39,991 nt of DNA from an uncultured Opitutia bacterium. GTDB taxonomy: Bacteria > Verrucomicrobiota > Verrucomicrobiia > Opitutales > Opitutaceae. The stretch's first letter is position 1; the number at the start of each line of letters is the position of its first letter. The notes beneath the pieces were generated by a model. That model made no database searches, was not told the origin of the DNA, and saw nothing but the letters and a program-made list of their open reading frames with translations. Below, piece by piece: positions 27,075 through 33,916 of the stretch. The stretch is taken from NCBI GenBank assembly GCA_903873805.1, contig CAIQQB010000120.1, forward strand, positions 1 through 39,991, read 5' to 3'. The translations under genes and the position numbers were made by a program.

Positions 27075-27124
27075 GGGCTGCGAGCCGCGCGCTCAACCGG
27101 ACTCGGGTCGGTGAATTGATTTCG

Positions 27125-27188
27125 ATTGTAGGCTAGGTTGCTGACCTGGCTTCACCGCTGGGGCTGATTCAACGAGCTGGCCTACAAT
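27125..27188. repeat. 64-bp palindromic repeat, family F copy 2
   Basis: Terminal inverted repeats ATTGTAGGC (27125-27133) and GCCTACAAT (27180-27188) are perfect over 9 bp. Internal text CAACGAGCTGGCCTAC is the reverse complement of the 12043 copy. It lies between convergent genes. Confidence 0.75.
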
Positions 27189-27209
27189 GATGACCCTGCT
27201 AAGGCCGGC

Positions 27210-28010
27210 TCAAAACACGCGTAGGAATGACCGCGGGCCGACGTCGAGAAAGGGGCGATCGGGTGCGGCCGGGATCGGGAGTTTGCGGCGCAATGCGCCC
27301 GTGAGATCGAAAACGCCGACGGCATGTTCCCCCTCCAGGGCTACATACAGTTCCGCCGCCTCCGAATCGTAAGCGAGCGTGCCGGGGAGGACGTTTCGGC
27401 CGAGGCTGATTCCATGCAGCCGGTGGCCATCGAGGTCAAAAACGGAAATGGTGGCCAGGTCGCCGCCGGTGAGTGTGAGCAGCTGGTTGTGCTGCTGGTC
27501 ATAGGCGAGGCCGGCGGGCGGGACGGACATCCCCTCCAGCGGGATCCGGCGTACGAACTCGCCGTAGAGGGTCGATTCGACGAGGGCCGGTTCGGTCGGG
27601 TGGACAAAGAACAGGTGGCGGTCGCGCGAGCGGATGGCGAGGTCACCGCCGCCGGTGGGCGGCAGCCCCGCGACTTCGAACTCACGTTTGATACTGCGGG
27701 CGGGGCGGTCGACCACGCGCACGTGATTGCCCGGGGCCAGCCGCAGGAACAGGTGGTCGGTGAACGGATCGTAGGCGACGCCCAGCACCCGTTCCCCCGA
27801 CGCGAGGCAGGTGGGCACCTCCACCTCGGGCTGGCCCTCTGCCAGGTCGAGGATGCTCGCGCCTTCGCCGGATGCGGGCGCGAGATAGACATGATTGGGG
27901 CCGGGCGTCATGCAGCCGGAGAGCCCCAGCAGACCGGCCAGCAGCAGGGCGGCTCCCGCGGACGGTTTTCGCGTTGTCTTGCGGCGGGGCTTGGGCGTGA
28001 GTCGGGTCAT
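27210..28010 (-). CDS. Lipoprotein with YncE/NHL-like beta-propeller repeats
   Basis: ATG 28010 gives 266 residues. The N-terminus is a lipoprotein signal: basic stretch KPRRKTTRKP, hydrophobic core AALLLAGLLG and lipobox LSGC with the Cys near residue 33. The mature part has repeated blades such as RVLGVAYDPFTDHLFLRL, GDLAIRSRDRHLFFVHP, AGLAYDQQHNQLLTLTG and GTLAYDSEAAELYVALEG, typical of YncE/SMP-30-like propellers. No enzymatic residues are recognisable. Its ATG overlaps the ATG of the divergent phosphorylase gene in the four bases CATG, so its upstream control region must lie within that gene. Confidence 0.8.
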   Translation of the reverse strand: MTRLTPKPRRKTTRKPSAGAALLLAGLLGLSGCMTPGPNHVYLAPASGEGASILDLAEGQPEVEVPTCLASGERVLGVAYDPFTDHLFLRLAPGNHVRVVDRPARSIKREFEVAGLPPTGGGDLAIRSRDRHLFFVHPTEPALVESTLYGEFVRRIPLEGMSVPPAGLAYDQQHNQLLTLTGGDLATISVFDLDGHRLHGISLGRNVLPGTLAYDSEAAELYVALEGEHAVGVFDLTGALRRKLPIPAAPDRPFLDVGPRSFLRVF

Positions 28011-28707
28011 GAAGGTCGCGTTCATCAGTGGCACCAGCATTGTGCATTCGGAGCTGTTTGCGGATTGGGCGGTCCGGACCGTTGCGACCAAGTACGGCGA
28101 GGTCACCTATAAAGCGCGCGGCGACCACGTCCTCCTCAACCGCCACGGACCCGGCGTACCCCGCCCGCCGCACGCCATCAATCACCGCGCCAATCTCCGC
28201 GCTCTCGCCGACCTCGGCTTCGCGGACCTCGTCTCACTCAACTCCGTCGGCTCGCTCCGGCCGGACCTGCCGCCGGGCACCTTGGTGTCGTGCCACGACT
28301 ATGTCGCCCTGCAGCAGGGACCGCAGACCTTTTTTGACGACGAGCTGCGCGGCGGCCGCGCCGCGATCGCCAACAACCTCATCCCGCTCCTCACCGCCCG
28401 GCTCGCGCCCGAGTTTGCCGTGCTGACCGGGCAGGTTTATGTCCAGATGCGCGGACCGCGGTTCGAGACCCAGGCGGAGATCCGCGTCATCCGCGGCTGG
28501 GGTGATGTCGTCGGCATGACGGCGGCGCATGAGGCGGACTTGTGCGGCGAACTGGGCCTCAACTACAATTCGCTCGCGCTGGTGGACAACTATGCGAACG
28601 GCCTCGCCGGCACGGAGGTGAACTTCACCAATTTTCCCGCGCTCGTGCAGGCCAATCAGGCCCGGGTCAACCGGCTCTTCATCCGGCTGCTCGAGATTCT
28701 GGCCTGA
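28009..28707 (+). CDS. 5'-methylthioadenosine/purine nucleoside phosphorylase-family protein
   Basis: ATG 28009 (MKVAFISGTSIVHSELF) gives 232 residues. PNP/MTAP landmarks: GTS at 8-10 for phosphate, HGPGVPRPPHAINHRANLRA (phosphate loop and NxRAN-like motif), GQVYVQMRGPRFETQAEIRV and DVVGMTAAHEADLCGELGLN with the nucleoside-binding Met/Thr. The family splits MTA or purine nucleosides with phosphate. It is shorter than most MTAPs (about 260-290), so exact substrate assignment is tentative. It starts divergently from the lipoprotein gene with overlapping start codons and ends 135 bp before the bufferin precursor. Confidence 0.82.
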   Translation: MKVAFISGTSIVHSELFADWAVRTVATKYGEVTYKARGDHVLLNRHGPGVPRPPHAINHRANLRALADLGFADLVSLNSVGSLRPDLPPGTLVSCHDYVALQQGPQTFFDDELRGGRAAIANNLIPLLTARLAPEFAVLTGQVYVQMRGPRFETQAEIRVIRGWGDVVGMTAAHEADLCGELGLNYNSLALVDNYANGLAGTEVNFTNFPALVQANQARVNRLFIRLLEILA

Positions 28708-28746
28708 GCCTGTCCGGGGCGGAAAGATGGCGGTTGACGGAGCGGC

Positions 28747-28775
28747 GGGAATAAACCTTTTCCCCGGAGCTCTCA
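28747..28775 (+). promoter_or_regulatory. Candidate ECF-type promoter upstream of the bufferin precursor
   Basis: GGGAATAAACC (28747-28757) resembles a GGAA-type ECF -35 box, followed after about 15 bp by TCTCATCC as a possible -10. It is 70-95 bp upstream of the precursor start, and the operon encodes its own ECF factor. The match is by eye and weak; a sigma-70 promoter is not excluded. Confidence 0.3.
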
Positions 28776-28842
28776 TCCCGGCTGGCGTTCATCGGTGTCC
28801 GCGAGGACGCCACGTCCGGCGAAGTCCAACCATCCAACCATC

Positions 28843-29157
28843 ATGACCAAATCGACCAAGACCATCCTCACCTGCGCCGCGCTCGCGGGTCTCTATGCCG
28901 GCTCCCTCGCCGTCAAATCCTACGCCGCCGACGCCGCGGCCGGCACGCCCGCCGCCGACTCCTCCAAGGACGCGGGCAAGCATGACTGCAAGGGCAAGAA
29001 CGCCTGCAAGGGCCAGGGCGGCTGCAAGGCTGGTGACGCCGGCTGCAAGGCCAAGAACACCTGCAAGGGCAAGGGCGGCTGCTCCACCATGCCCGCCGCG
29101 CCCAAGGCCGATGCCAAGCCGGCGACCGACAACTCAACCACTACCCCGGCCAAGTGA
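28843..29157 (+). CDS. bufA2: Bufferin-like (BufA2-type) secreted RiPP metallophore precursor
   Basis: ATG 28843 gives 104 residues. A Sec signal peptide (TILTCAALAGLYAGSLAVKS, cleavage likely near SYA-A, residue 28) is followed by a linker and a cysteine core. The core is two near-identical units: DCKGKNACKGQGGC (48-61) and GCKAKNTCKGKGGC (67-80). Cysteines lie at 49, 55, 61, 68, 74 and 80, so each unit is C-x5-C-x5-C. The tail is Pro/Ala/Lys-rich. Bufferins are periplasmic copper-binding peptides whose Cys residues are oxidised to heterocycles by an MNIO enzyme; the next genes encode exactly that machinery. Copper protection is inferred from the family, not shown by the sequence. Confidence 0.75.
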   Translation: MTKSTKTILTCAALAGLYAGSLAVKSYAADAAAGTPAADSSKDAGKHDCKGKNACKGQGGCKAGDAGCKAKNTCKGKGGCSTMPAAPKADAKPATDNSTTTPAK

Positions 29158-29178
29158 GCTGAGCTCCGTCGAATTTCC

Positions 29179-29213
29179 CGCGGCCGGCGTTGACCGCCGG
29201 CCGCGTTTTTTTT
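29179..29213 (+). terminator. Rho-independent (partial) terminator between bufA and bufB
   Basis: An 11-bp perfect GC stem (CGCGGCCGGCG, 29179-29189, with CGCCGGCCGCG, 29195-29205), a TTGAC loop and eight T residues (29206-29213) make a textbook terminator. It lies 22 bp after the precursor stop and 14 bp before the MNIO gene start, so it probably sets a high precursor-to-enzyme ratio by partial read-through. Confidence 0.9.
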
Positions 29214-29226
29214 ATCCCCGTCCGCC

Positions 29227-30099
29227 ATGCCAGCGAACTCCTTCAACGGCCAGACCGACTATGGCATCGGCATCGGCCTGCGCGTGCCGCACTATCAGCA
29301 CATCCTGGCCAAAAAACCGGTCGTGGACTGGTTCGAGATCATCTCGGAAAACTTCATGGTGGACGGCGGCCGGCCGCTGGAAGTGCTCGATCAGATTCTC
29401 GAGCAGTACCGGGTCGTCCAGCACGGGGTCTCGATGTATTTCGGCTCGGCCGACCGCCCGGACCGCGCCCATCTTCAGAAGCTCAAGCGCCTCGTCCGGC
29501 GCACCAAGACTCCGTGGCTGAGCGACCACCTCTGCTGGGGGAGCGTGGACGGCACGTTCACGCACGACCTCCTGCCGATGCCCTACACCCTGGCCGCGGC
29601 GAAACGCACCGCGGAAAAAATCCGGTACGTGCGCGATTTTCTTGAGGTGCCCATCTGCGTCGAAAACGTCAGCAGCTACGCCGAGTTCCATGTCTCCGAG
29701 ATGACCGAGTGGGAATTTCTCAGCGAGGTCGTCGAGCGGGCCGACTGCGGCGTGCTGCTCGACGTGAACAACATTTACGTCTCCGCGCAGAACCACGGGT
29801 TCGACCCCTATGCCTACGTCAACGGCATCCCGTCGCACCGCGTCGGCCAGATGCACGTCGCGGGGCACACCAAGTTTGAGAAATACATTCTCGACACTCA
29901 TGACCACCCGGTGCTCGACCCGGTGTGGAAACTCTACGCGCACGCGACCCAGCGGTGCGGCGTGACCGCCACGCTCCTGGAGTGGGACGACAAGATCCCC
30001 TCGTTCGACGAGGTGCACGACGAGGCGCTCAAGGCCAACCAGTTCATCGGCGACGCCCGGGCCGCGCAGCCGGCAAAGAAATCCGTGTCCCGGAAATGA
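29227..30099 (+). CDS. bufB: MNIO (DUF692) multinuclear non-heme iron enzyme, bufferin maturase
   Basis: The protein has 290 residues with the TIM-barrel DUF692 motif series: FEIISENFM (36-44), HGVSM (66-70), SDHLCW (99-104), ENVSSYAEF (146-154), LLDVNNIYVSAQNHGFDP (177-194), MHVAGH (209-214), DTHDHPV (223-229) and LLEWDD (250-255). The His, Glu and Asp residues in these motifs are the expected iron ligands. Characterised members oxidise Cys in RiPP precursors to oxazolone/thioamide or thiooxazole groups. It lies between the precursor and its partner gene, with ATGA overlap to bufC at 30096-30099. Confidence 0.92.
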   Translation: MPANSFNGQTDYGIGIGLRVPHYQHILAKKPVVDWFEIISENFMVDGGRPLEVLDQILEQYRVVQHGVSMYFGSADRPDRAHLQKLKRLVRRTKTPWLSDHLCWGSVDGTFTHDLLPMPYTLAAAKRTAEKIRYVRDFLEVPICVENVSSYAEFHVSEMTEWEFLSEVVERADCGVLLDVNNIYVSAQNHGFDPYAYVNGIPSHRVGQMHVAGHTKFEKYILDTHDHPVLDPVWKLYAHATQRCGVTATLLEWDDKIPSFDEVHDEALKANQFIGDARAAQPAKKSVSRK

Positions 30100-31100
30100 G
30101 CCCCGCGCATTCAAAGTCCGAATGTGGGCGGGGTGTCCTCACCCCGCGAGCGGCGTCCACGCGAGGTGGGGGCACCCCGCCTACATCCAACACACGAGCC
30201 GGCTCGCAACCGCTCCCGCGCCGGCAGCGGACCACCGGCGACCTCCGCGCGCTCCAGCGGTTGATGACGCACGCCCTCGTCCAGCCGCTCACGGCCGCCA
30301 ACGGTCTGGCGGCGCACTCGGCCGACGGCCGTCCGATGGCGGACGTGGCCGCCAGCTTCATCAAGGCCAACGACCGCCTCACCGCCTTCGAGCGCCTGGA
30401 AATCTACGCCCGCAGCTACTGGTTCCGGCTCATCGACTGCGTTTACGACGACTGCCCCGGCCTGCGCGGGCTCCTCGGCGAGCGCCGGTTTGATGCGCTC
30501 GTGCGCGCTTATCTCGCGCGCCATCCCTCCCGTTCGTTCACGCTGCGCAACCTCTGCGACCGGCTGCCGGAGTTCATCCGCGCCACACCCCGCCTCACCG
30601 CCCCGCGGACCGCGCTCGCCCATGCCGTGGCCCGGTTCGAGTGGGCGCAGACCGTCGCGTTTGACGGCGAAGCCCGGCCGGTGCTGACGCCCGGCGACCT
30701 GGCGGGCACCCCGCCGACCCGCTTGCGCGTGGGCTTGCAACCATATCTTTCGCTGCTCGAGCTCAACTGGCCGGTGGACGACTACGTCATCGCGGTGAAA
30801 CAGCGCGATGCGCTCCGGTCGGCCGCCAGCAACGCCGTGGACCACGGTCCGCGCGCGGTGGTGCGCAAGCGGGTCGCGGTACCCCGGCGCCGCCGGGTTC
30901 AAGTCGCGGTGCACCGGTTGAACAACCGGCTCTATTACAAGCGGCTCGATCGCCCGGCCTTTCTGATGCTGGCGGCGCTCCGCTCCGGCCGCACCCTCGT
31001 GCAGGCGGTCGCCGCCGCCGGCCCGCGCGTGCGCCCGGAAGATGTTCGCACCTGGTGCGCCACCTGGATGGAACTCGGCTGGCTCTGCCGCCGGGAATAA
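30096..31100 (+). CDS. bufC: DUF2063 partner protein of the MNIO enzyme (BufC/HvfC-like)
   Basis: ATG 30096 overlaps the bufB stop (ATGA) and gives 334 residues. The DUF2063 domain begins near residue 50 (DLRALQRLMTHALVQPL) and includes ERLEIYARSYWFRLIDCVYD and HPSRSFTLRNLCDRLPEF. A C-terminal winged-helix-like segment (LVQAVAAAGPRVRPEDVRTW) follows. In MNIO systems this partner binds the precursor and presents it to the enzyme. Residues about 10-30 (CGRGVLTPRAASTRGGGTPP) are encoded by a 64-bp palindromic repeat, so the N-terminal 45 residues look like acquired linker. Confidence 0.85.
   Translation: MSPAHSKSECGRGVLTPRAASTRGGGTPPTSNTRAGSQPLPRRQRTTGDLRALQRLMTHALVQPLTAANGLAAHSADGRPMADVAASFIKANDRLTAFERLEIYARSYWFRLIDCVYDDCPGLRGLLGERRFDALVRAYLARHPSRSFTLRNLCDRLPEFIRATPRLTAPRTALAHAVARFEWAQTVAFDGEARPVLTPGDLAGTPPTRLRVGLQPYLSLLELNWPVDDYVIAVKQRDALRSAASNAVDHGPRAVVRKRVAVPRRRRVQVAVHRLNNRLYYKRLDRPAFLMLAALRSGRTLVQAVAAAGPRVRPEDVRTWCATWMELGWLCRRE
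30122..30185. repeat. 64-bp complete family B element inside the bufC 5' coding region
   Basis: Outer arms ATGTGGGCGGGGTG (30122-30135) and CACCCCGCCTACAT (30172-30185) pair with one wobble. Inner hairpins GGGGTG-TCCTC-CACCCC-like and GCGAG/CGCGAG units lie between. It shows the full two-hairpin architecture of family B; the other copies are single arms. Confidence 0.85.
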
Positions 31101-31126
31101 TTTACTGCGTGCGGCCTCCCACTGTC

Positions 31127-31609
31127 ATGAAAATTGCTTCCGGCCTCGGCAAATTGAACGGGCTCCTCACCACCATCGGCGGCTGGCTGCAGCCGGTGCT
31201 GCTGTTGGGGATCCGGCTCTACTGGGGCTGGCAGTTCGCGCAGACCGGCTGGGGCAAGCTCATGCACATCGACAAGACCGCGGCGTTCTTCACGGACCTC
31301 GGCCTGCCGTTCCCCAAGGTCAATGTCATCCTGGCCGGCTCCACCGAGTGCTTCGGCGGCGTGCTGCTCCTGCTCGGCCTCGGCTCGCGGTTCATCACGA
31401 TTCCGCTGATGTTCACCATGGGGGTGGCGTATGCGACCGCCGACAAGGAGGCGCTGCACGCGATCTTCTCGGACCCGGACAAGTTCGTCAGTGCCGCCCC
31501 CTTTCTTTTCCTACTGGCGGCGCTGATCGTGTTTGTTTTTGGCCCCGGTCCGCTTTCGCTCGACCGCCTCTGCGGTTTCGACCGGCGGGCGGGCAAGGCC
31601 GCCGGATAG
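31127..31609 (+). CDS. DoxX-family membrane protein of the bufferin operon
   Basis: The protein has 160 residues with four hydrophobic segments: PVLLLGIRLYWGWQFAQTGW, AGSTECFGGVLLLLGLGSRF, IPLMFTMGVAYA and APFLFLLAALIVFVFG. The family pattern of G(W)xKL (GWGKLMH) after the first segment and the ECFGG motif in the second is present. DoxX proteins commonly accompany MNIO operons; their role there (quinone-linked redox or transport) is unproven. It follows bufC by 26 bp. Confidence 0.88.
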   Translation: MKIASGLGKLNGLLTTIGGWLQPVLLLGIRLYWGWQFAQTGWGKLMHIDKTAAFFTDLGLPFPKVNVILAGSTECFGGVLLLLGLGSRFITIPLMFTMGVAYATADKEALHAIFSDPDKFVSAAPFLFLLAALIVFVFGPGPLSLDRLCGFDRRAGKAAG

Positions 31610-31624
31610 ACCCGCCGTGCGCCC

Positions 31625-32170
31625 ATGAGCGACGAAACCTTCACGCGCCTCGTTGACCAGCACTACCCGCCCCTTTACCGGTTCGCGCTGAGTCTGGCGC
31701 GGAATTCCGCCGACGCGTGCGATCTCACGCAGCAGACCTTTTACCTCTGGGCAACGCACGGCCACACCCTGCGTGACCTGACCAAGGCGAAGACCTGGCT
31801 TTTCACCACGCTCTACCGCGAATTTCTGCGCGGTCGCCGCCGTGGGGCGCGGGTGACCTCGATTGAAGAGCTGCCGCCGGGCGGGGCCGAGCTGGCGGAC
31901 GCGGACCTGGACCAGGCGCGGCGGCTCGACGGCGGGCTGGTGCTGGCCGCGCTCGGGGGCGTCGAGGAGGTGTTTCGGGCACCCCTGACGCTGTTTTATC
32001 TGGAGGAACTTTCGTATCAGGAAATCGCCGAGACACTCGACGTGCCGATCGGCACGGTGATGTCGCGGCTGGCCCGCGGGAAGGCGCAATTGCGCGCGGC
32101 GCTGGCGGCCGGGGTGCCGTCGGCGGCCGTCGTCCCGTTTCCCGTCACGGAAAGGAGAAAGCAGTCATGA
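31625..32170 (+). CDS. ECF sigma factor of the bufferin operon
   Basis: The protein has 181 residues. Region 2: LYRFALSLARNSADACDLTQ and KAKTWLFTTLYREFLRGRRR. Region 4: FRAPLTLFYLEELSYQEIAE with the helix-turn-helix TLDVPIGTVMSRLARGKAQL. It begins 15 bp after the DoxX gene and overlaps the next gene by ATGA (32167-32170). ECF factors inside MNIO operons usually control the operon itself in response to metal stress; the GGGAATAAACC sequence upstream of bufA is a candidate target. Confidence 0.88.
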   Translation: MSDETFTRLVDQHYPPLYRFALSLARNSADACDLTQQTFYLWATHGHTLRDLTKAKTWLFTTLYREFLRGRRRGARVTSIEELPPGGAELADADLDQARRLDGGLVLAALGGVEEVFRAPLTLFYLEELSYQEIAETLDVPIGTVMSRLARGKAQLRAALAAGVPSAAVVPFPVTERRKQS

Positions 32171-32901
32171 ACAACGACGAGGCGAAGTTTTTACTCCAGG
32201 CCTACCGGCCGCACGGGCAGGATGCAGGTGATCCCGCGCTTGCGGACGCGCTAGCGCAGGCCGGGCGGGATCCGGCGCTGCGTGCCTGGCAGGCGCGCGA
32301 GCAGGCATTTGATCTGGTGATCGCGGAGAAACTGGCTTCGGTGACGCCGCCGCCGGACCTGCGCGCCGCAATTCTCGCAGGCGGGCGGGCCACCCGGCCG
32401 GAACGCGCCTGGTGGCAGACCCGCTGGCTGGCGGTCGCGGCTTCGGTCGCGTTGTTGCTGGCGGTGGTGGGCGGCGGCCGCCTGCTTTTTCCGGGCGCGA
32501 CGCCGCTGCCGACGCTCGGACAGTTCGCCCTCGACGACACCCTGCACGGCAAACACGGCGGCAAGGGTGAGCCCATGGGGGCGTTACAGGCCCTGCTGGG
32601 CCAGCCTTCGACGCGGCTGGGCGCGGGCCTGCCGGTTGACTTTGCGGCGCTGGAGGCGACCGGCTGCCGCACCCTGTCGCTCGGCGGAAATCCGCTGCTG
32701 GAGATCTGCTTCCAGCGTGAGGGGGCCGTCTATCACCTTTACATCATGCGGGCGGGCGATCTGCCCGCTGCGGCCGGCGCCTCGTCCGGACCGGAGTTGC
32801 TGGCGCAGGGCGGGGCGTCGGCCGCGTCCTGGCGGGATGGCCAGTTCGCCTATGCGCTCGTGGGCACCGGCGGAATGGATGCCGTCAAGCACCTGCTCTA
32901 G
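32167..32901 (+). CDS. Membrane anti-sigma factor candidate with periplasmic domain
   Basis: The protein has 244 residues, ATGA-coupled to the sigma factor. Residues 1-75 form a cytoplasmic helical part (FLLQAYRPHGQDAGDPALAD, AWQAREQAFDLVIAEKL). One membrane segment follows (about 84-103, WLAVAASVALLLAVVGGGRL) and then a 140-residue periplasmic domain with FAALEATGCRTLSLGGNPLL and EICFQREGAVYHLYIMR. The periplasmic domain has two cysteines about 20 residues apart, which could sense redox or metal. Function is inferred from position and topology. Confidence 0.75.
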   Translation: MNNDEAKFLLQAYRPHGQDAGDPALADALAQAGRDPALRAWQAREQAFDLVIAEKLASVTPPPDLRAAILAGGRATRPERAWWQTRWLAVAASVALLLAVVGGGRLLFPGATPLPTLGQFALDDTLHGKHGGKGEPMGALQALLGQPSTRLGAGLPVDFAALEATGCRTLSLGGNPLLEICFQREGAVYHLYIMRAGDLPAAAGASSGPELLAQGGASAASWRDGQFAYALVGTGGMDAVKHLL

Positions 32902-32972
32902 GACCGGCCGGAATGGCTTTTGGACTTGGTCGGGGATAGACAAATCTCCGGCCTTGGTGCGTCTTGTTCACA

Positions 32973-33482
32973 ATGCCGGCCTCCCCCGACCTTGCGCAGC
33001 TGTATGACGAGCACGCCCAACCGCTGTTCGGCTTTCTGCTCCAGCTCACCCGCAACGAGGGCGACACGCGCGATTTGCTGCAGGAGGTATTCGTCAAGCT
33101 GGCGCGGCGGCCGAACCTGCTGGACGGGGTCGGGAATCCGCGCGCCTATCTCTTCCGCCTCGCCCACAACGCCGCGCTCGATCTCTTCCGCCGCCGGGGG
33201 GCCGATGGCCGGCGCACGGAATCACTTGCGGTCGGCGCCGACGCATTTGCCCCGGCGGACGATCCCGACGGCCAGGCTTTCCAGGCGGAACTCAATTCGG
33301 CGCTGGCCGAGTTGCCTGCCGAGCAGCGCGCCGTCGTCCACCTGAAGCTTTGGGCCGGGATGACGTTTGACGAGATTGCCACCACGCTCGATCTGTCCGC
33401 GAACACCGCCGCCAGCCGTTATCGCTACGGCTTAGACAAACTGCGCCTCCGGCTGCGTCCTTTGCACAACGAACTCACATGA
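32973..33482 (+). CDS. ECF sigma factor (second pair)
   Basis: ATG 32973 gives 169 residues. Region 2: DLAQLYDEHAQPLFGFLLQL and DTRDLLQEVFVKLARRPNLL, RAYLFRLAHNAALDLFRRRG. Region 4: LPAEQRAVVHLKLWAGMTFD with DEIATTLDLSANTAASRYRY. It begins 71 bp after the preceding anti-sigma candidate and is ATGA-coupled to the following small gene (33479-33482). Whether it belongs to the bufferin operon or forms its own unit cannot be read from sequence. Confidence 0.88.
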   Translation: MPASPDLAQLYDEHAQPLFGFLLQLTRNEGDTRDLLQEVFVKLARRPNLLDGVGNPRAYLFRLAHNAALDLFRRRGADGRRTESLAVGADAFAPADDPDGQAFQAELNSALAELPAEQRAVVHLKLWAGMTFDEIATTLDLSANTAASRYRYGLDKLRLRLRPLHNELT

Positions 33483-33895
33483 AATCCGACGACCTTGAAC
33501 ACCGTCTCCGCGGCCTGCGATCCGCGGCTCTGCCCGCCGCCTGGCGCCAGGAGATTCTCGCCACCGCCCGGGATGCTTCCCTCCTCTCGGAATCGTCTGA
33601 GGCTGTCTCCCGGGCGGGGTGGGGTGAACTCTGGCCGACGCCGTGGGCCTGGGCGGGGGTCGCCTCGCTTTGGCTGGTGATCCTGGGCTTGAACGTCGCC
33701 ACCAATGCCGCTGCGCCGACGGAGGCCATTGCGTCGATGCCGATCTCCCCTCAGGCTCTGCAATTGGTGTGGGCCGAACGCGAACAGCTGTGGCGGGATG
33801 CTGCCCTGCCAAGCGAACCATCGCCTGCGGCCACGACCCCGCCCAGCCGTCCGCGCCGCAGCGGGGCGGTCCCTTTCCGGCCGGTTTCCGTCTGA
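33479..33895 (+). CDS. Small membrane protein, anti-sigma candidate (second pair)
   Basis: The protein has 138 residues, coupled to the sigma gene by a 4-bp overlap. The N-terminus is charged (DDLEHRLRGLRSAALPAAWR), one membrane segment lies at about 57-75 (WAWAGVASLWLVILGLNVA), and the outer part is short and Pro/Arg-rich. No zinc-binding anti-sigma motif. Its arrangement repeats that at 10226-10522, so the genome seems to use a common sigma/small-membrane-protein module. Confidence 0.7.
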   Translation: MKSDDLEHRLRGLRSAALPAAWRQEILATARDASLLSESSEAVSRAGWGELWPTPWAWAGVASLWLVILGLNVATNAAAPTEAIASMPISPQALQLVWAEREQLWRDAALPSEPSPAATTPPSRPRRSGAVPFRPVSV

Positions 33896-33916
33896 ACCTC
33901 TTTTGTCCCTCCGCTC

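Noticed and set aside
31092-31110. Second GGGAATAA ECF-like site upstream of the DoxX gene
   Set aside because: It is part of the bufC C-terminal codons (Arg-Arg-Glu-stop) and has no supporting -10 element; the match to 28747 is probably chance.
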